A DNA stretch of 36,082 nucleotides from Desulfovibrio oxyclinae DSM 11498 (GCF_000375485.1 NZ_AQXE01000002.1:192-36273); one strand, 5' to 3'. Numbered from the stretch's first letter, positions 8,092 to 17,081 are shown. A program made the numbers and translations. Notes: generated by a model not told the origin, from the sequence alone.

Positions 8092-9590
8092 GTTGGCCAT
8101 CCTAGAGTTCGCAAAAACAATCTGGTTTGCCTCTTCAGCCTCTCGTCGCTCAAACCGGACAATCGCAAAAGTTCCCAATATGGTAATTCAATAGTTGTAT
8201 CTTGAGCCTGCAGGACCCGAACAATCCTCCTTATCTGATAACTGGCAACATCTTCGTTATTCTCTTCCAGAAAAGCCCTTGAAAATGGCAGCTTGTGCAT
8301 CTTACGTATCATATTTCTGCAATCAGCTTGATCACAGTACCAGCCTTTGCTTTTGCGTGGGGAATCAAGCTTGTCAGTATGTGCCCGTTTTACACTCTCA
8401 AGTCTTTCAAGAATCTTCCTGTCGCGGTCTTCCCAATTGACTCGCCGATTTACAGATCGTGTGGTTCTTTTGAATTTCTCGCAAGCTTGCCTCAACCAAG
8501 CCCTATCGTGTCTGTTAAGCCAAGTGTAAATGGCATCACCGCCCGCGCGTCTCGCATTTCTTGTCCCCATTGCGCTCACCAAACCCAACCATTCTTCTCG
8601 CTTGGCATTAAGAATCGAGGGTGATGCCTGCTTCAATGGCGGATATTTGGACCTTTTTTTAGCGATTTGTCCCTGAACCTTCTTAAAGACATCCTCAAAA
8701 CGCCACTCTGAATCAAGCAGGGACTCCAAAACTACAATATGCTGCAAATAGCTAAACGTTTTCCGGTGCTTGCGCATAATAAGCCTAAGCCAGTTCGAGG
8801 AGCTATCTGTAATCGAGATCCCGAGTTCTGCAAGCAACTGTGGAGGCCAACGGGATAAGACTCTGTGCTTCAACGCTTCAAAGACGACTTTGCTTTTTCG
8901 GGTAATCCCTGCATTTCGGGCTGCGTCTTGGTAGAAAAGACTCCACTGTTCGTAGCTAGAAGACTTTTCTGGTGGATGATTCATTAGTTCCTGCACCCTT
9001 CTTTCGATGCGCTTGTCATGAGGCTGTGACTTAGGTCGTTGAAGACAATAAACAGACGGTGCAAGGGGAATAAAGGCATGCCGATGATAGTGGCTCAGCA
9101 TATGTTTCGTTTCGTATAGCCTCGCATGTTTGAGGCAGTATCGGCATCCTTTTACTTGCCACTGGCGACTCCAATATAGCTCGCCATATTTCGAAAGCTG
9201 TTCTTCCAGGCATTGAGGGCAAATTCGAAGATACTTACCACGCCGCACCAAGGACGTTGTGGCGCCCAAGGCCAAGTGGACAGAACCACTTGTTCGACAC
9301 ATCATCGCTTCAAATGTCTTCTTGCGTCGTGGTTCAGGAACGAAGGGAGCGTAGAGCGGAAACAAGGTGTGTCCATACACGAGTCTTTCCGGGGTCAGTC
9401 CAAGGGATGAGGGATATTTAGCAACTATGGATTCAATATGGGAAGGAAGGTCAACAGTGGCCACAGCTTTCCTGTCTCCAAAGACTTCATCAAGGAGTTG
9501 CTTTGGACTGGTTATGCCAAAATGAACACCGGCCCGCGCCACAGTACTGTAAAGAAGTTCATCAGGATATGGCACAGGAAAGTTAAGCAT
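8088..9590 (-). CDS. tnsD: TnsD/TniQ, attTn7 (glmS) target-site selector
   Basis: TnsD is the sequence-specific DNA-binding protein that recognises the 3' end of glmS and recruits TnsC. 500 residues, close to the 508 of E. coli. The N-terminus reads FPVPYPDELLYSTVARAG, near-identical in pattern to TnsD. A CCCH zinc site is present (C124, C127, C152, H155), the same numbering as I recall for E. coli TnsD. Other conserved blocks include HTLFPLYAPFV, LEEQLSKYGELYW, RKHRKTFSYLQH and SYQIRRIVRV. The gene starts 4 nt after tnsC and ends in an ATGA overlap with tnsE. Its expected target is visible next door in the glmS-like gene (14259-17081), which agrees with its inferred role. Confidence 0.95.
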   Translation of the reverse strand: MLNFPVPYPDELLYSTVARAGVHFGITSPKQLLDEVFGDRKAVATVDLPSHIESIVAKYPSSLGLTPERLVYGHTLFPLYAPFVPEPRRKKTFEAMMCRTSGSVHLALGATTSLVRRGKYLRICPQCLEEQLSKYGELYWSRQWQVKGCRYCLKHARLYETKHMLSHYHRHAFIPLAPSVYCLQRPKSQPHDKRIERRVQELMNHPPEKSSSYEQWSLFYQDAARNAGITRKSKVVFEALKHRVLSRWPPQLLAELGISITDSSSNWLRLIMRKHRKTFSYLQHIVVLESLLDSEWRFEDVFKKVQGQIAKKRSKYPPLKQASPSILNAKREEWLGLVSAMGTRNARRAGGDAIYTWLNRHDRAWLRQACEKFKRTTRSVNRRVNWEDRDRKILERLESVKRAHTDKLDSPRKSKGWYCDQADCRNMIRKMHKLPFSRAFLEENNEDVASYQIRRIVRVLQAQDTTIELPYWELLRLSGLSDERLKRQTRLFLRTLGWPT

Positions 9591-9594
9591 TGTC

Positions 9595-11235
9595 TTACCC
9601 TGACTTGCTCAGCCAGTTTTCCACATCAAAGATCAGGGAACGCTTCTCAAACTGCTCATACATTTCTTCAGGACCACCCTGAGAAAACATGAAACGGAGA
9701 TCTTCGGAGTCAAGGGTATGCCACTTTCTTTGCGGAAGTAACTTGCACTTTTGAAGCTTACTAGACTTACGCGGAGCTTCGTATCTCTCTAGGGCCATTG
9801 CGATCATTTGGGACGTTGAGAGATTGGGATGCTCGTCCAGAATTTTCTCAACAAGAGAAGGAACGATCTCTTCATCGCAATCCATCCCGACGAGCAGGTT
9901 ATACAGCCGTTGCGCTTGAGAATTGCCTTCCAAGGGCGCAGCCTTCTGAATAAGCGGCGCCTGACACTTGATCGTAGCCGTCAGTTCAAGCAATTTCTGA
10001 TCGATATTGGGGACAATAAGATCAGAGTATTCGGCAATTCGCTCAGGATCTCCAGATCGCAATGCTGCCAACATAGGGTGTACTGGTTTTAGTTCGTCAC
10101 GATACACCTGCTGCATAAGTCTTGGAGTAATACGCTCTGTGCCGGTTGAAATAGCACGGAGCTGAGACAGTACAAAGAGCTTGACGACTATGTCCAACAC
10201 CCCTTGCGACAGATCAAACCAGCGGGCACGCAGGTCTTCGCTGAGTTTCTCATCACGCTTTTGAAGCCATTGATACTTCCAGAGCCTATCAGTGAACGCC
10301 TGCCACTCTTTCTGAGCTCTGATGCTTGATTCGGGTTCTTTCATTGGCTCCCATATCAGCGCACCAAGACCAGCCCCGCGCCTTGCTGAACGCAAATCTT
10401 TCTCAAAGATGGGGATGGCTTTGGGCGTCCCAACGAATATGACTGGCAGGCCAATCGTATTAACGAGCGTGACAAAAAAATTCAGCATCTTGGCCACGCC
10501 ACCGGAACGCCGGCGATCCAAGTGTTGTATCTCATCAATGATAAGCACTCCGATCGCATGAAGATTAGCAACCTGACTCATCATAGCCAGAAGCTTTTCT
10601 ACACCATGCCGCTTGCCGGTATATTTTGTCTCATAGTCAGTATGAAGAACCCGGTCGATCTCCCTGAAAAACTGAATACACAGGTTCTTCAATGTCCCGT
10701 CATGAGGGCAATCAACCTTGAGATAGGTTATCTGCGTGAAATTATACTCTTCGTGATAAATGACTTGCGGGTAGGTCGCAAAAATACGCGCAATAGTAGT
10801 TGTCTTCCCACTCCCAGAACAGCCGATCAATGAAAGGCTTGAAGCTGTTGATTTTGCGTGTTCGAACTTAAAGGCATCCAGTTCTCCCGTCATGACCCTC
10901 TCGTACCCATTCTGCATATGGGTATTGAGTGAGCCATCTGCCAGATTCCTTCCGACATACCCCTGCCTCATCATAATCGACACTTTCTCTTCGAGCTGGA
11001 TATGGGCCGTGAGTGGTTGGAAGAAATCATCCAGGAGAGAGGATATCACATGCGCCCTTTCGCGCCCCTCAGCAAAAATCGTCTTGGGATCAAATTGTAT
11101 TTTCCCCGTCAGATTTCTGATGACCTTCGTGTTGTTCATCAAAGGCGGCAAGGCCTCAATCAAAGGGTTGCCCTTGTACTGAGGGATGCAGCTCGGCTCA
11201 TATACGGCTGTCACCATATTCCTTGGGAGAGGCAT
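9595..11235 (-). CDS. tnsC: TnsC, AAA+ ATPase regulator of Tn7 transposition
   Basis: TnsC links the target selectors (TnsD or TnsE) to the TnsAB transposase and mediates target immunity, using ATP binding and hydrolysis. 546 residues (E. coli 555). The Walker A motif is GCSGSGKTTT (138-147) and the Walker B motif is LIIDEIQHL (231-239). Conserved Tn7-type blocks include NPLIEALPPL near the N-terminus, GYVGRN and MQNGYERVMTGELDAFKFE before the P-loop, and MLNFFVTLVNTIGLPVIFVG plus LRSARRGAGLGALIW after it. The start codon directly follows the tnsB stop codon, implying tight translational coupling. No damage is seen. Confidence 0.95.
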   Translation of the reverse strand: MPLPRNMVTAVYEPSCIPQYKGNPLIEALPPLMNNTKVIRNLTGKIQFDPKTIFAEGRERAHVISSLLDDFFQPLTAHIQLEEKVSIMMRQGYVGRNLADGSLNTHMQNGYERVMTGELDAFKFEHAKSTASSLSLIGCSGSGKTTTIARIFATYPQVIYHEEYNFTQITYLKVDCPHDGTLKNLCIQFFREIDRVLHTDYETKYTGKRHGVEKLLAMMSQVANLHAIGVLIIDEIQHLDRRRSGGVAKMLNFFVTLVNTIGLPVIFVGTPKAIPIFEKDLRSARRGAGLGALIWEPMKEPESSIRAQKEWQAFTDRLWKYQWLQKRDEKLSEDLRARWFDLSQGVLDIVVKLFVLSQLRAISTGTERITPRLMQQVYRDELKPVHPMLAALRSGDPERIAEYSDLIVPNIDQKLLELTATIKCQAPLIQKAAPLEGNSQAQRLYNLLVGMDCDEEIVPSLVEKILDEHPNLSTSQMIAMALERYEAPRKSSKLQKCKLLPQRKWHTLDSEDLRFMFSQGGPEEMYEQFEKRSLIFDVENWLSKSG

Positions 11236-13323
11236 CTACTTATCCTCGTTACCAAAAATTTCATCCGTCAAGTCAGGATAGGAGTAGTCCTCTGCCTCCG
11301 TATCCTTAAACGGGATGGTTTTGGCCTTTACAGCCTTAGCCTTCTGACCATTTTGTTGACTGCGTTGCTGTCGCTCGGCTCTTTTTTCATTCTTCCTATT
11401 AGTTCGTATCTCCCGAATACGCTCAGCATTGTTCCGGCCCACATCCCTTGGCGCACGCTGCTGAGCTTTGTTTATTGTGTTCTGGACAAGCTGTTCATGC
11501 TTTCTTTTTTCCTCATCCTCTCGCAGTTTCCCTTTCGCAGTTGCTTTTTTCTGGGCGTCTTTCACTTGCCATACTTCCCAAAAGGAGGCTCCAGCAAATT
11601 CACGAGAACGTTGGGTTAATCGACATGGCCAATATTCACTGCCGTTTACATCTGGGAATAAGTAAATAATATCAGCGGACGCTGGATCATACGCGGCTTG
11701 CAACCCCTGTGGCCTCCGGACTTCCTTGGTCCGATGCAGCCATCCCCTTTCCAGAAGTTCCTGAGACGTATAGTAGACCCCAAATACAGATATCCCGAGT
11801 TCGGACACGGTTGCCTTCGTTCGTGGCAACAGACTGATTCGTATGGCTTCTTCGGATGCCGCCCGTAATCGCCCTGTTCTGTTTTGAATCCCCCAATTCC
11901 AAAGGGAAAGCGGTGTCATCTCCAAATCTGCCAGCATGTCCGGTTCCCGATCATACTTTTCCAGTACATGAAACCGGTTGTGCATCAATATTGAAGAAAG
12001 AATAATCGTTTTAAACTCACGAACAGAAAGCTTGGCATCAAGCCGATAGTCGCGCCCTCCATGTTTTCTAATCATAGTCTTGCCGACAACACCTGGGGCA
12101 AAGGGCTTGAAATCAGCTTGGAGAGTTCGGAAATTACGCTCAACAATTCCTTTAGCGTCTCCCCGGTAAGGTGGCGTGTTCTCAACCCGGATTGAGAAGT
12201 TGCTTTCCAGCGACTCAATCTGTTGGCCAAGCAACTCTCCCCTGTCAGCGAGTATGGCACTCGGCAAGCCGACGGTTGGCCAGTCTTCGCTGGCAATGTC
12301 AAATCCAAACTCGGCACAAAGCTCTACCTTGTCAGTCATTGCCACTGATAGGGCCTGTATGGCGGCAACATAAGAGGCGTTTTCAAAACCAACATAAAAG
12401 CCAGCGACCATCCTGCTGAATACATCTTTGACCAGATAGATAACCGGACGCCCAACTATATTGCCCCTCTCGCTGTCCGAGACCAGATAGATGTCAGCAA
12501 TCGTCGCATCAATTTCATAGCGAGAACCCGGACCAAGGACATTGGTGTTTGCCGTAGAGTCGAGGGGTCTGACATCTTTGTTGTATTTGATGCGGTCCGT
12601 TCTTTTCTCCAGACTGTTCGCCTGAGCATATTCACGTTTATAAAAATGCAGCATTTGCCATTTGCTTGGAATTTCCTCTTCAGGAACGTCTGGGTAATAC
12701 GCCTCATAACGATCCTTGAACCTGCGATGAAGGTAAGAAAAGCTGATTTCTGTGTCCTTCAGCCAGTGCTTGTCGATTGTGATTCGAAAAAGGCGTTCAA
12801 CCTCATCATCGACAACGGCGCCTACGCCAGGTGTGTATATGCGAGGCCTGCCAAGCTTCTTGGTATTCGCTTTTCTCTTTTTCCCTTTCGCTCCCGAATT
12901 CTTGTAATTTGGCAGCAAAGCATTGGGCGTTTGCCCTTGCTGCCAATATCGGCGGATAAGCGTGTAAACTGTCGGCATTGAGACCTTTTGATTGGCAACA
13001 ACCTCCTTGATCCGACTTGCACGCACATTCGGCTCATAGAAAAACGGGTCTGACACTATAGGCTGTATCAAAGCATGGTTTTTATCGCGTCGCTTTTGCG
13101 TAGCACTGCCACGTTTCGGGGTTACTAACGCGAGATCGGCAAAGGGATCATTGGTGCGTTTTAGAGCGTCCTCATCCAGCCCTTTGACGAGTTCGCGAAC
13201 GAGGACAAGGGACGGAAACGCTTTGGGATCCTCAACCTTAATCCAAACCACCTCCTCAGCCAGCACGGACAGCACTCTGAATAACTGACCGTTGTAGTCA
13301 AGGACCTCATTTACTCTGAACAT
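11236..13323 (-). CDS. tnsB: TnsB, DDE transposase subunit (3'-end strand transfer)
   Basis: TnsB binds the repeats at the transposon ends, cuts the 3' ends and joins them to the target. 695 residues (E. coli 702). The retroviral-integrase-type catalytic triad is complete: D272 (YEIDATIAD), D360 (AILADRGELLG) and E395 (KGIVERNF), offset by one from the E. coli numbering I recall (D273, D361, E396). N-terminal helix-turn-helix regions precede it, and a Lys/Arg/Gln-rich tail (about 600-675) ends in an acidic stretch expected to contact TnsC. The gene overlaps tnsA by 17 nt and directly abuts tnsC. Cognate binding sites are the 20-bp repeats at 14194-14253. Confidence 0.95.
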   Translation of the reverse strand: MFRVNEVLDYNGQLFRVLSVLAEEVVWIKVEDPKAFPSLVLVRELVKGLDEDALKRTNDPFADLALVTPKRGSATQKRRDKNHALIQPIVSDPFFYEPNVRASRIKEVVANQKVSMPTVYTLIRRYWQQGQTPNALLPNYKNSGAKGKKRKANTKKLGRPRIYTPGVGAVVDDEVERLFRITIDKHWLKDTEISFSYLHRRFKDRYEAYYPDVPEEEIPSKWQMLHFYKREYAQANSLEKRTDRIKYNKDVRPLDSTANTNVLGPGSRYEIDATIADIYLVSDSERGNIVGRPVIYLVKDVFSRMVAGFYVGFENASYVAAIQALSVAMTDKVELCAEFGFDIASEDWPTVGLPSAILADRGELLGQQIESLESNFSIRVENTPPYRGDAKGIVERNFRTLQADFKPFAPGVVGKTMIRKHGGRDYRLDAKLSVREFKTIILSSILMHNRFHVLEKYDREPDMLADLEMTPLSLWNWGIQNRTGRLRAASEEAIRISLLPRTKATVSELGISVFGVYYTSQELLERGWLHRTKEVRRPQGLQAAYDPASADIIYLFPDVNGSEYWPCRLTQRSREFAGASFWEVWQVKDAQKKATAKGKLREDEEKRKHEQLVQNTINKAQQRAPRDVGRNNAERIREIRTNRKNEKRAERQQRSQQNGQKAKAVKAKTIPFKDTEAEDYSYPDLTDEIFGNEDK

Positions 13324-14134
13324 GGAGGACCTCCTGCATGATCTTCGTATCCGTTAAGGCCAAATCTGCCGGAGTCAGTTTGTGGATCTCTTGATGTATG
13401 TCGAACGTGAAAAAGCGTTGAGCGAGCAGTTGACGTATTTCCGTTAGGGATTCTCCGTTCGGCATCTCGTAATTAACGTCTAGCATTTTGGCGAGACCAA
13501 TGACCGGCATGTTTGGGTTCTTTTCAAACTGATAGCTGTAAAAACTGACTCGATGAACCAGAGATTCATCTGGGATTGAGTCACGCTGTGCAGAGTAAAG
13601 CCAGTCTATGTTTTTAATCACAACAGGTGACACCTGCTTTTGGGTTACCAAGAACCAAGGAACGCTTTTCTGCTTCCAGTACCTTCGTTCCAGCTCAAGT
13701 TTTTCGATTACTCGCGGCTTCGCCAGTTCACTGGAATACTTCACCTGCAATGCGAACTTCGGAATATCTGAACGAGATGAATTCACCAGAAAGTCGGACG
13801 ACAAATATTGGGGCACACCTCTGATAGACGGGTGTGCGATGCCATGTTTCGTCGATAACTCTTTTGTCACCTCTTGCTGAAGAGGGAACTGCTCCCTGAT
13901 TTCCATGATGTCGGTCTGCCATTCCAGGATCAGAAATACAGCCAGCTCAAGATCGGAAAACAGGTGATGTGTGCGCTGGGACTTGTGCCCAAAGATACGA
14001 TGTGAGCGGCCCTGAGAAGGGATATCTCTGACCGTCAGCCACGGTTTATACGCAGCCCCTCGGCCAGCCCCACGCCCTTCTTTGAGCCAGCGCTGAAACG
14101 TTGCTTCCGAGGGGGAATAATTCTTCCTCGCCAT
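13307..14134 (-). CDS. tnsA: TnsA, endonuclease subunit of the Tn7 transposase (5'-end cleavage)
   Basis: TnsA nicks the 5' transposon ends and works with TnsB to give cut-and-paste transposition. With the ATG at 14134 it is 275 residues (E. coli 273), and the restriction-endonuclease-like active site falls at E63, D114 and Q130/K132, the same numbers as I recall for E. coli TnsA. The frame also has an ATG at 14161, but that has no ribosome site, whereas AGGAG lies 10 nt before 14134. Conserved blocks: KEGRGAGRGAAYKPWLTV, GRSHRIFGHKSQRTHHLFS and LELERRYWKQKSVPWFLVT. Its presence implies non-replicative movement. The gene begins 60 nt inside the repeats of the right end. Confidence 0.95.
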   Translation of the reverse strand: MARKNYSPSEATFQRWLKEGRGAGRGAAYKPWLTVRDIPSQGRSHRIFGHKSQRTHHLFSDLELAVFLILEWQTDIMEIREQFPLQQEVTKELSTKHGIAHPSIRGVPQYLSSDFLVNSSRSDIPKFALQVKYSSELAKPRVIEKLELERRYWKQKSVPWFLVTQKQVSPVVIKNIDWLYSAQRDSIPDESLVHRVSFYSYQFEKNPNMPVIGLAKMLDVNYEMPNGESLTEIRQLLAQRFFTFDIHQEIHKLTPADLALTDTKIMQEVLHVQSK

Positions 14135-14193
14135 AAGAAAACCGCTCCTGGTTGTTTCCATTTTCAGGAATACCAGAAGCGGTTTCGCTTAAC

Positions 14194-14253
14194 AACTTTA
14201 TTACTTGCTAAAGAACTTTATTACTCACTTAAAAACTTTATTACTCAGCCACA
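14194..14253 (-). repeat. Tn7-like right end: three abutting 20-bp TnsB-binding repeats and TGT tip
   Basis: Three head-to-tail 20-bp units start at 14194, 14214 and 14234, each beginning AACTTTATTACT and differing in the last 8 bases. The outermost unit ends exactly in ACA at 14251-14253, so the element begins TGTGGCTGAGTAATAAAG read inward, very like the Tn7 tip (TGTGGGCGGACAATAAAG as I recall). These are the predicted TnsB sites. The inner flank (14178-14191) is a short hairpin, AAGCG-GTTT-CGCTT, in the tnsA leader. A possible tnsA promoter on the minus strand is TTGTTA, 17 nt, TATTCC, which overlaps the innermost repeat and would allow TnsB autoregulation (inference). Confidence 0.92.
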
Positions 14254-14258
14254 AGCTA
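14254..14258. other. Candidate 5-bp target-site duplication (attTn7 insertion point)
   Basis: The five bases AGCTA lie between the transposon tip (ending 14253) and the glmS-like stop codon (14259-14261). Tn7 duplicates five bases on insertion, so this should be one copy; the other would flank the unseen left end. The insertion thus falls immediately after the stop codon of the target gene. Confidence 0.75.
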
Positions 14259-17081
14259 CTAGCCGTTCGGTCGGGAGATGCCCACTGTTACGGTTTTGGC
14301 CTGATGCCTGATGGTGTCGATGGGGCGGGTCATTTCCTCGATAGCCTTGTTGAGGGCGTTGAGGATGGTGTCGAGTCTCGCTTCTTCCACGCTGACGCCG
14401 CCGGGTTGGGTGGCGAGCCAGAGCATGTAGTTGGCGAGGGAGGCTGCGACGCGTGCGGGCAGGGCGGAGTCGGTCATGCCGGACGCGGTACGGTCGAGGG
14501 CCGTGTTGAGGCTGGTGAGCAGCCTGTCGCGATCCCATGTCTCGGGATTTTCTATCATGTCGCCGAGGACCATGCGGGCTTCGCGGAAAGGGGTGGCCTG
14601 TTCGTCGATGGCCTTGGCGGCGGCGATGCCCCACCAGTGGCCGACAACGGTGGCGAGGACGAAGTCGAGTCCGCCGCCAACGCGCGGAGTCTTGAGGGTC
14701 TGTTCGGCGGCGTTGTCGAAGCGGTCTTCGTCCTCGGTGCAGATGACGAGGGGTCGTCCGTTGTGCGCCTTGAAGATGGTGGTTTCCTTCACCGTGTCCG
14801 AGACCACCATTTCGGGCAGGTCGTTGGCCATGACCATGGTCAGGGGTTCGGTGGAAAGGTCGATGTGTTTCTTGTCTTCGGTGACGTCGCAGGGGATGGA
14901 TTTGTAGCACAGCTCGGAGAGCTTGATGCGCACCTCTTCCGCCGCAATGCGGTTGGGGCCGTTGCCGACCACCGCCCAGTAGCGGTAGCGTGGCGCGTAC
15001 TGTTCGGCAACCGAGGTGATGATGTCCTTGTTGGCGAGCACTGCGTCAATCTTGTCGGGCAGGGATTCGAGGGCGTCCATGTCGTCTGCGAGCATGTCGC
15101 TGCTCATGGTGCCGAGCTGGTCGCCGATCCACATGGCGAGCAGCTTGCCTGCGGCGATCTGGGAGTAGAAGGCCTTGGTGGAGGCCACTGCCATTTCCAC
15201 GTCGCGACCGTTGGAGGTGTAGATGTGCGAGTCGGACTTGCGCACCAGCGGCGAGTTGCGGCGGTTGACGATGGCGTTGACCCATGCTCCGGCTTCGCGG
15301 CAGATGTCCACCACGCGGTTGGTGTCGGTGGTGGTGCCGGACTGGGAGACCGGGATCAGCAGCATGTCGTCCATGCGCTCACCGGCCATGAAGCCGATGA
15401 GTTCGGAGCCGACGTAGCTCTCGACCTTGATGTCGGATTTGCCCAGTGCGCGCCGCATGAGCTGGGCCACGCCCATGGCTGCCACGGCGGCGGTTCCCTG
15501 ACCGACGGCCACGATGCGCTTGATGGGGCGCTCCCTGTCCTGAAGCCGCTTCGCCAGCGCCGGACCGTTGCCGAAGCCTTCGGGGAGGAAGCGGACCGCG
15601 CGCTCTTCGCGCAGGTACTTGCCAACAAGGGTGTTCCGCACGGAATCGGAGGCTTCGTGCACTTCTTTTTCGATGTAATGGCTGAACTCACCACGGAAGA
15701 TATCGCGGGAGAAAATCTGGATCACCTCGGGTTGCAGGTCGATGGCGGGCTGGTCGTCCAGCGGACGCGCCTGCGGCACGGAGTCCGCGGGATCGTCCGT
15801 GCGGAGCGTGACGCTGGCTCCTGCGGAGCCGGAGGCTGTCATGGGATAGGAGCTGCGGCAGCGCGCGGCGAGTCCGTATGCTTCGGAGGCCACGATCCAG
15901 CCGTCGAGGGTGCTTCCCACGTAAAAGCTCTGCCCGCTGCCTTTCTGGGCGAGGAACTGGCATTCGGGCAGGTTCATGTCCTGCATGACGACCGCCAGCG
16001 AGCCTTCGGAGCGCGTGAGCACGTTGCGGAACCGGCTTTCGGCGTCGGCTCCCTCGGGGGCGTCGAGGTGAAAAAGCACGGGCAGGATCTTGGCGTCGGT
16101 GCTGATGTGCTGCGGAATGGCGGCGCCCTTGGCGGCCACGCTCTGTTCCACGAGGGCGCGGTAGTTGTCCACGTCGCCGTTGAGTACGAACATGGTCTTC
16201 TCCAGCCCGGTGGAGACGTCGCCCTCCACCAGTCCGTCCACCGGGTGGCAGTTGGGGACGGAGATGATGCCGTTGGAGGCCCAGCGGGTATGGGCGATGA
16301 TGTTCAGGCCGGTCATGCCTTCGCTCATCTTCCACAGCAGGCTGTCGGTGCGGATGAATTCGCGCAATGCAGCGCCGTTGTCACCGAGCTGGCCCACGAG
16401 CTGCGCCACCTTGTAGAGGAAGCGGCAGACGGTGCGGCCGTCTTCAAGGGGACGAACGATGACCTGACGCGTGTCCGCGTTGCAGATGTTGATTCGTTCG
16501 GAGAGTTCCTTGAGTTCGTCATCGGTGAGACCGGCCTCGGGGTCCCGGCCTGCAGGGAGCAGCACGGTGACCGCAATGCCGGCGGAGTCGCGTCCGCGCA
16601 CTTCCAGCTTGTCAATGCTCTCAAGCACCTGCTCGGTGCCCCATGCCAGATAGTGCCTGTCGCGCAGGGAAGCGTCCTGTGCAATCGGCTCGGGCATGAT
16701 GGCCCGGACGCGTCCGAGGTTGGCGAGGACTTCCTCGTTGACCTGCCAGAGGTAGTCTTCCAGCTTTTCGAGCAGCGCTTCAAGCTCGTCGGTACGCGGT
16801 CCTGCGGCGAGCTTGCGGGCGGTGCGGTCGCGCAGGGTGCGCATGCCGTCGCGAAGCTTTTCCATAAGCGCCAGCCGCTCCGCCTTGGACACAAGCTCCA
16901 TGTGGAGCGCGAAAGACATAAGGTCCTGAAAACGGGATGCGAGAGTCTCAAGGGGCTGCTGCGCCTGTTCAAGCTCGCCGTTAGCCGCCGCTTCAACCGC
17001 GTCGGCCACGCCGTCGAGCCAGTCGCTGGATATTTCATCACGCCATCTGTTGTTGCTGAGAAAACTGGCGATTCCGCACAT
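14259..17081 (-). CDS. Large GlmS-like glutamine amidotransferase/SIS isomerase; Tn7 attachment gene
   Basis: Related to glucosamine-6-phosphate synthase, which makes glucosamine 6-phosphate from fructose 6-phosphate and glutamine for cell-wall synthesis. The N-terminal nucleophile is present (MCGIAS), but about 150 helical residues separate it from RGRDSAGIAV, where E. coli GlmS has about 25, and further insertions follow; total 940 residues against about 609. The glutaminase motifs IAHTRWAS and LNGDVDN are kept. The SIS half has SQSGTTTDT, VASTKAF, a Glu in KLSELCY, a His in DKKHIDL, and the C-terminal AKTVTVG equivalent to the E. coli AKSVTVE. A six-residue tail (ISRPNG) follows. AAGGAG lies 11 nt before the ATG. 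Catalytic residues look complete, so an active amidotransferase is likely; whether it is the sole GlmS of the cell cannot be told here. Confidence 0.85.
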   Translation of the reverse strand: MCGIASFLSNNRWRDEISSDWLDGVADAVEAAANGELEQAQQPLETLASRFQDLMSFALHMELVSKAERLALMEKLRDGMRTLRDRTARKLAAGPRTDELEALLEKLEDYLWQVNEEVLANLGRVRAIMPEPIAQDASLRDRHYLAWGTEQVLESIDKLEVRGRDSAGIAVTVLLPAGRDPEAGLTDDELKELSERINICNADTRQVIVRPLEDGRTVCRFLYKVAQLVGQLGDNGAALREFIRTDSLLWKMSEGMTGLNIIAHTRWASNGIISVPNCHPVDGLVEGDVSTGLEKTMFVLNGDVDNYRALVEQSVAAKGAAIPQHISTDAKILPVLFHLDAPEGADAESRFRNVLTRSEGSLAVVMQDMNLPECQFLAQKGSGQSFYVGSTLDGWIVASEAYGLAARCRSSYPMTASGSAGASVTLRTDDPADSVPQARPLDDQPAIDLQPEVIQIFSRDIFRGEFSHYIEKEVHEASDSVRNTLVGKYLREERAVRFLPEGFGNGPALAKRLQDRERPIKRIVAVGQGTAAVAAMGVAQLMRRALGKSDIKVESYVGSELIGFMAGERMDDMLLIPVSQSGTTTDTNRVVDICREAGAWVNAIVNRRNSPLVRKSDSHIYTSNGRDVEMAVASTKAFYSQIAAGKLLAMWIGDQLGTMSSDMLADDMDALESLPDKIDAVLANKDIITSVAEQYAPRYRYWAVVGNGPNRIAAEEVRIKLSELCYKSIPCDVTEDKKHIDLSTEPLTMVMANDLPEMVVSDTVKETTIFKAHNGRPLVICTEDEDRFDNAAEQTLKTPRVGGGLDFVLATVVGHWWGIAAAKAIDEQATPFREARMVLGDMIENPETWDRDRLLTSLNTALDRTASGMTDSALPARVAASLANYMLWLATQPGGVSVEEARLDTILNALNKAIEEMTRPIDTIRHQAKTVTVGISRPNG

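Larger units (their letters stand above)
1..14253 (-). mobile_element. Tn7-like transposon (TnsABCDE), right-end portion with cargo
   Basis: A full set of five Tn7 transposition genes runs leftward from a defined end at 14253, which abuts the 3' end of a glmS-like gene. This is the arrangement of E. coli Tn7: right end next to glmS, tnsA nearest that end, tnsE furthest. The opposite end should read TGT followed by copies of the motif GTAATAAAGT on the plus strand. I found no such sequence between 1 and 6463, so the left end probably lies before this window and everything from position 1 is provisionally inside the element. The region is lower in GC than the flank beyond 14259, and the cargo at 2600-6280 is distinctly AT-rich. 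No Cas genes or CRISPR array are present. Assignment as Tn7-like is firm; the left limit is unknown. Confidence 0.9.

Noticed and set aside
8092..8178. Upstream ATG (8178) as the start of tnsE
   Set aside because: It would overlap tnsD by 91 nt; the ATG at 8091 forms an ATGA junction, has AGGA at good spacing and gives the usual TnsE length.
14135..14161. Upstream ATG (14161) as the start of tnsA
   Set aside because: No ribosome site, and starting at 14134 puts the active-site residues at the same numbers as E. coli TnsA.
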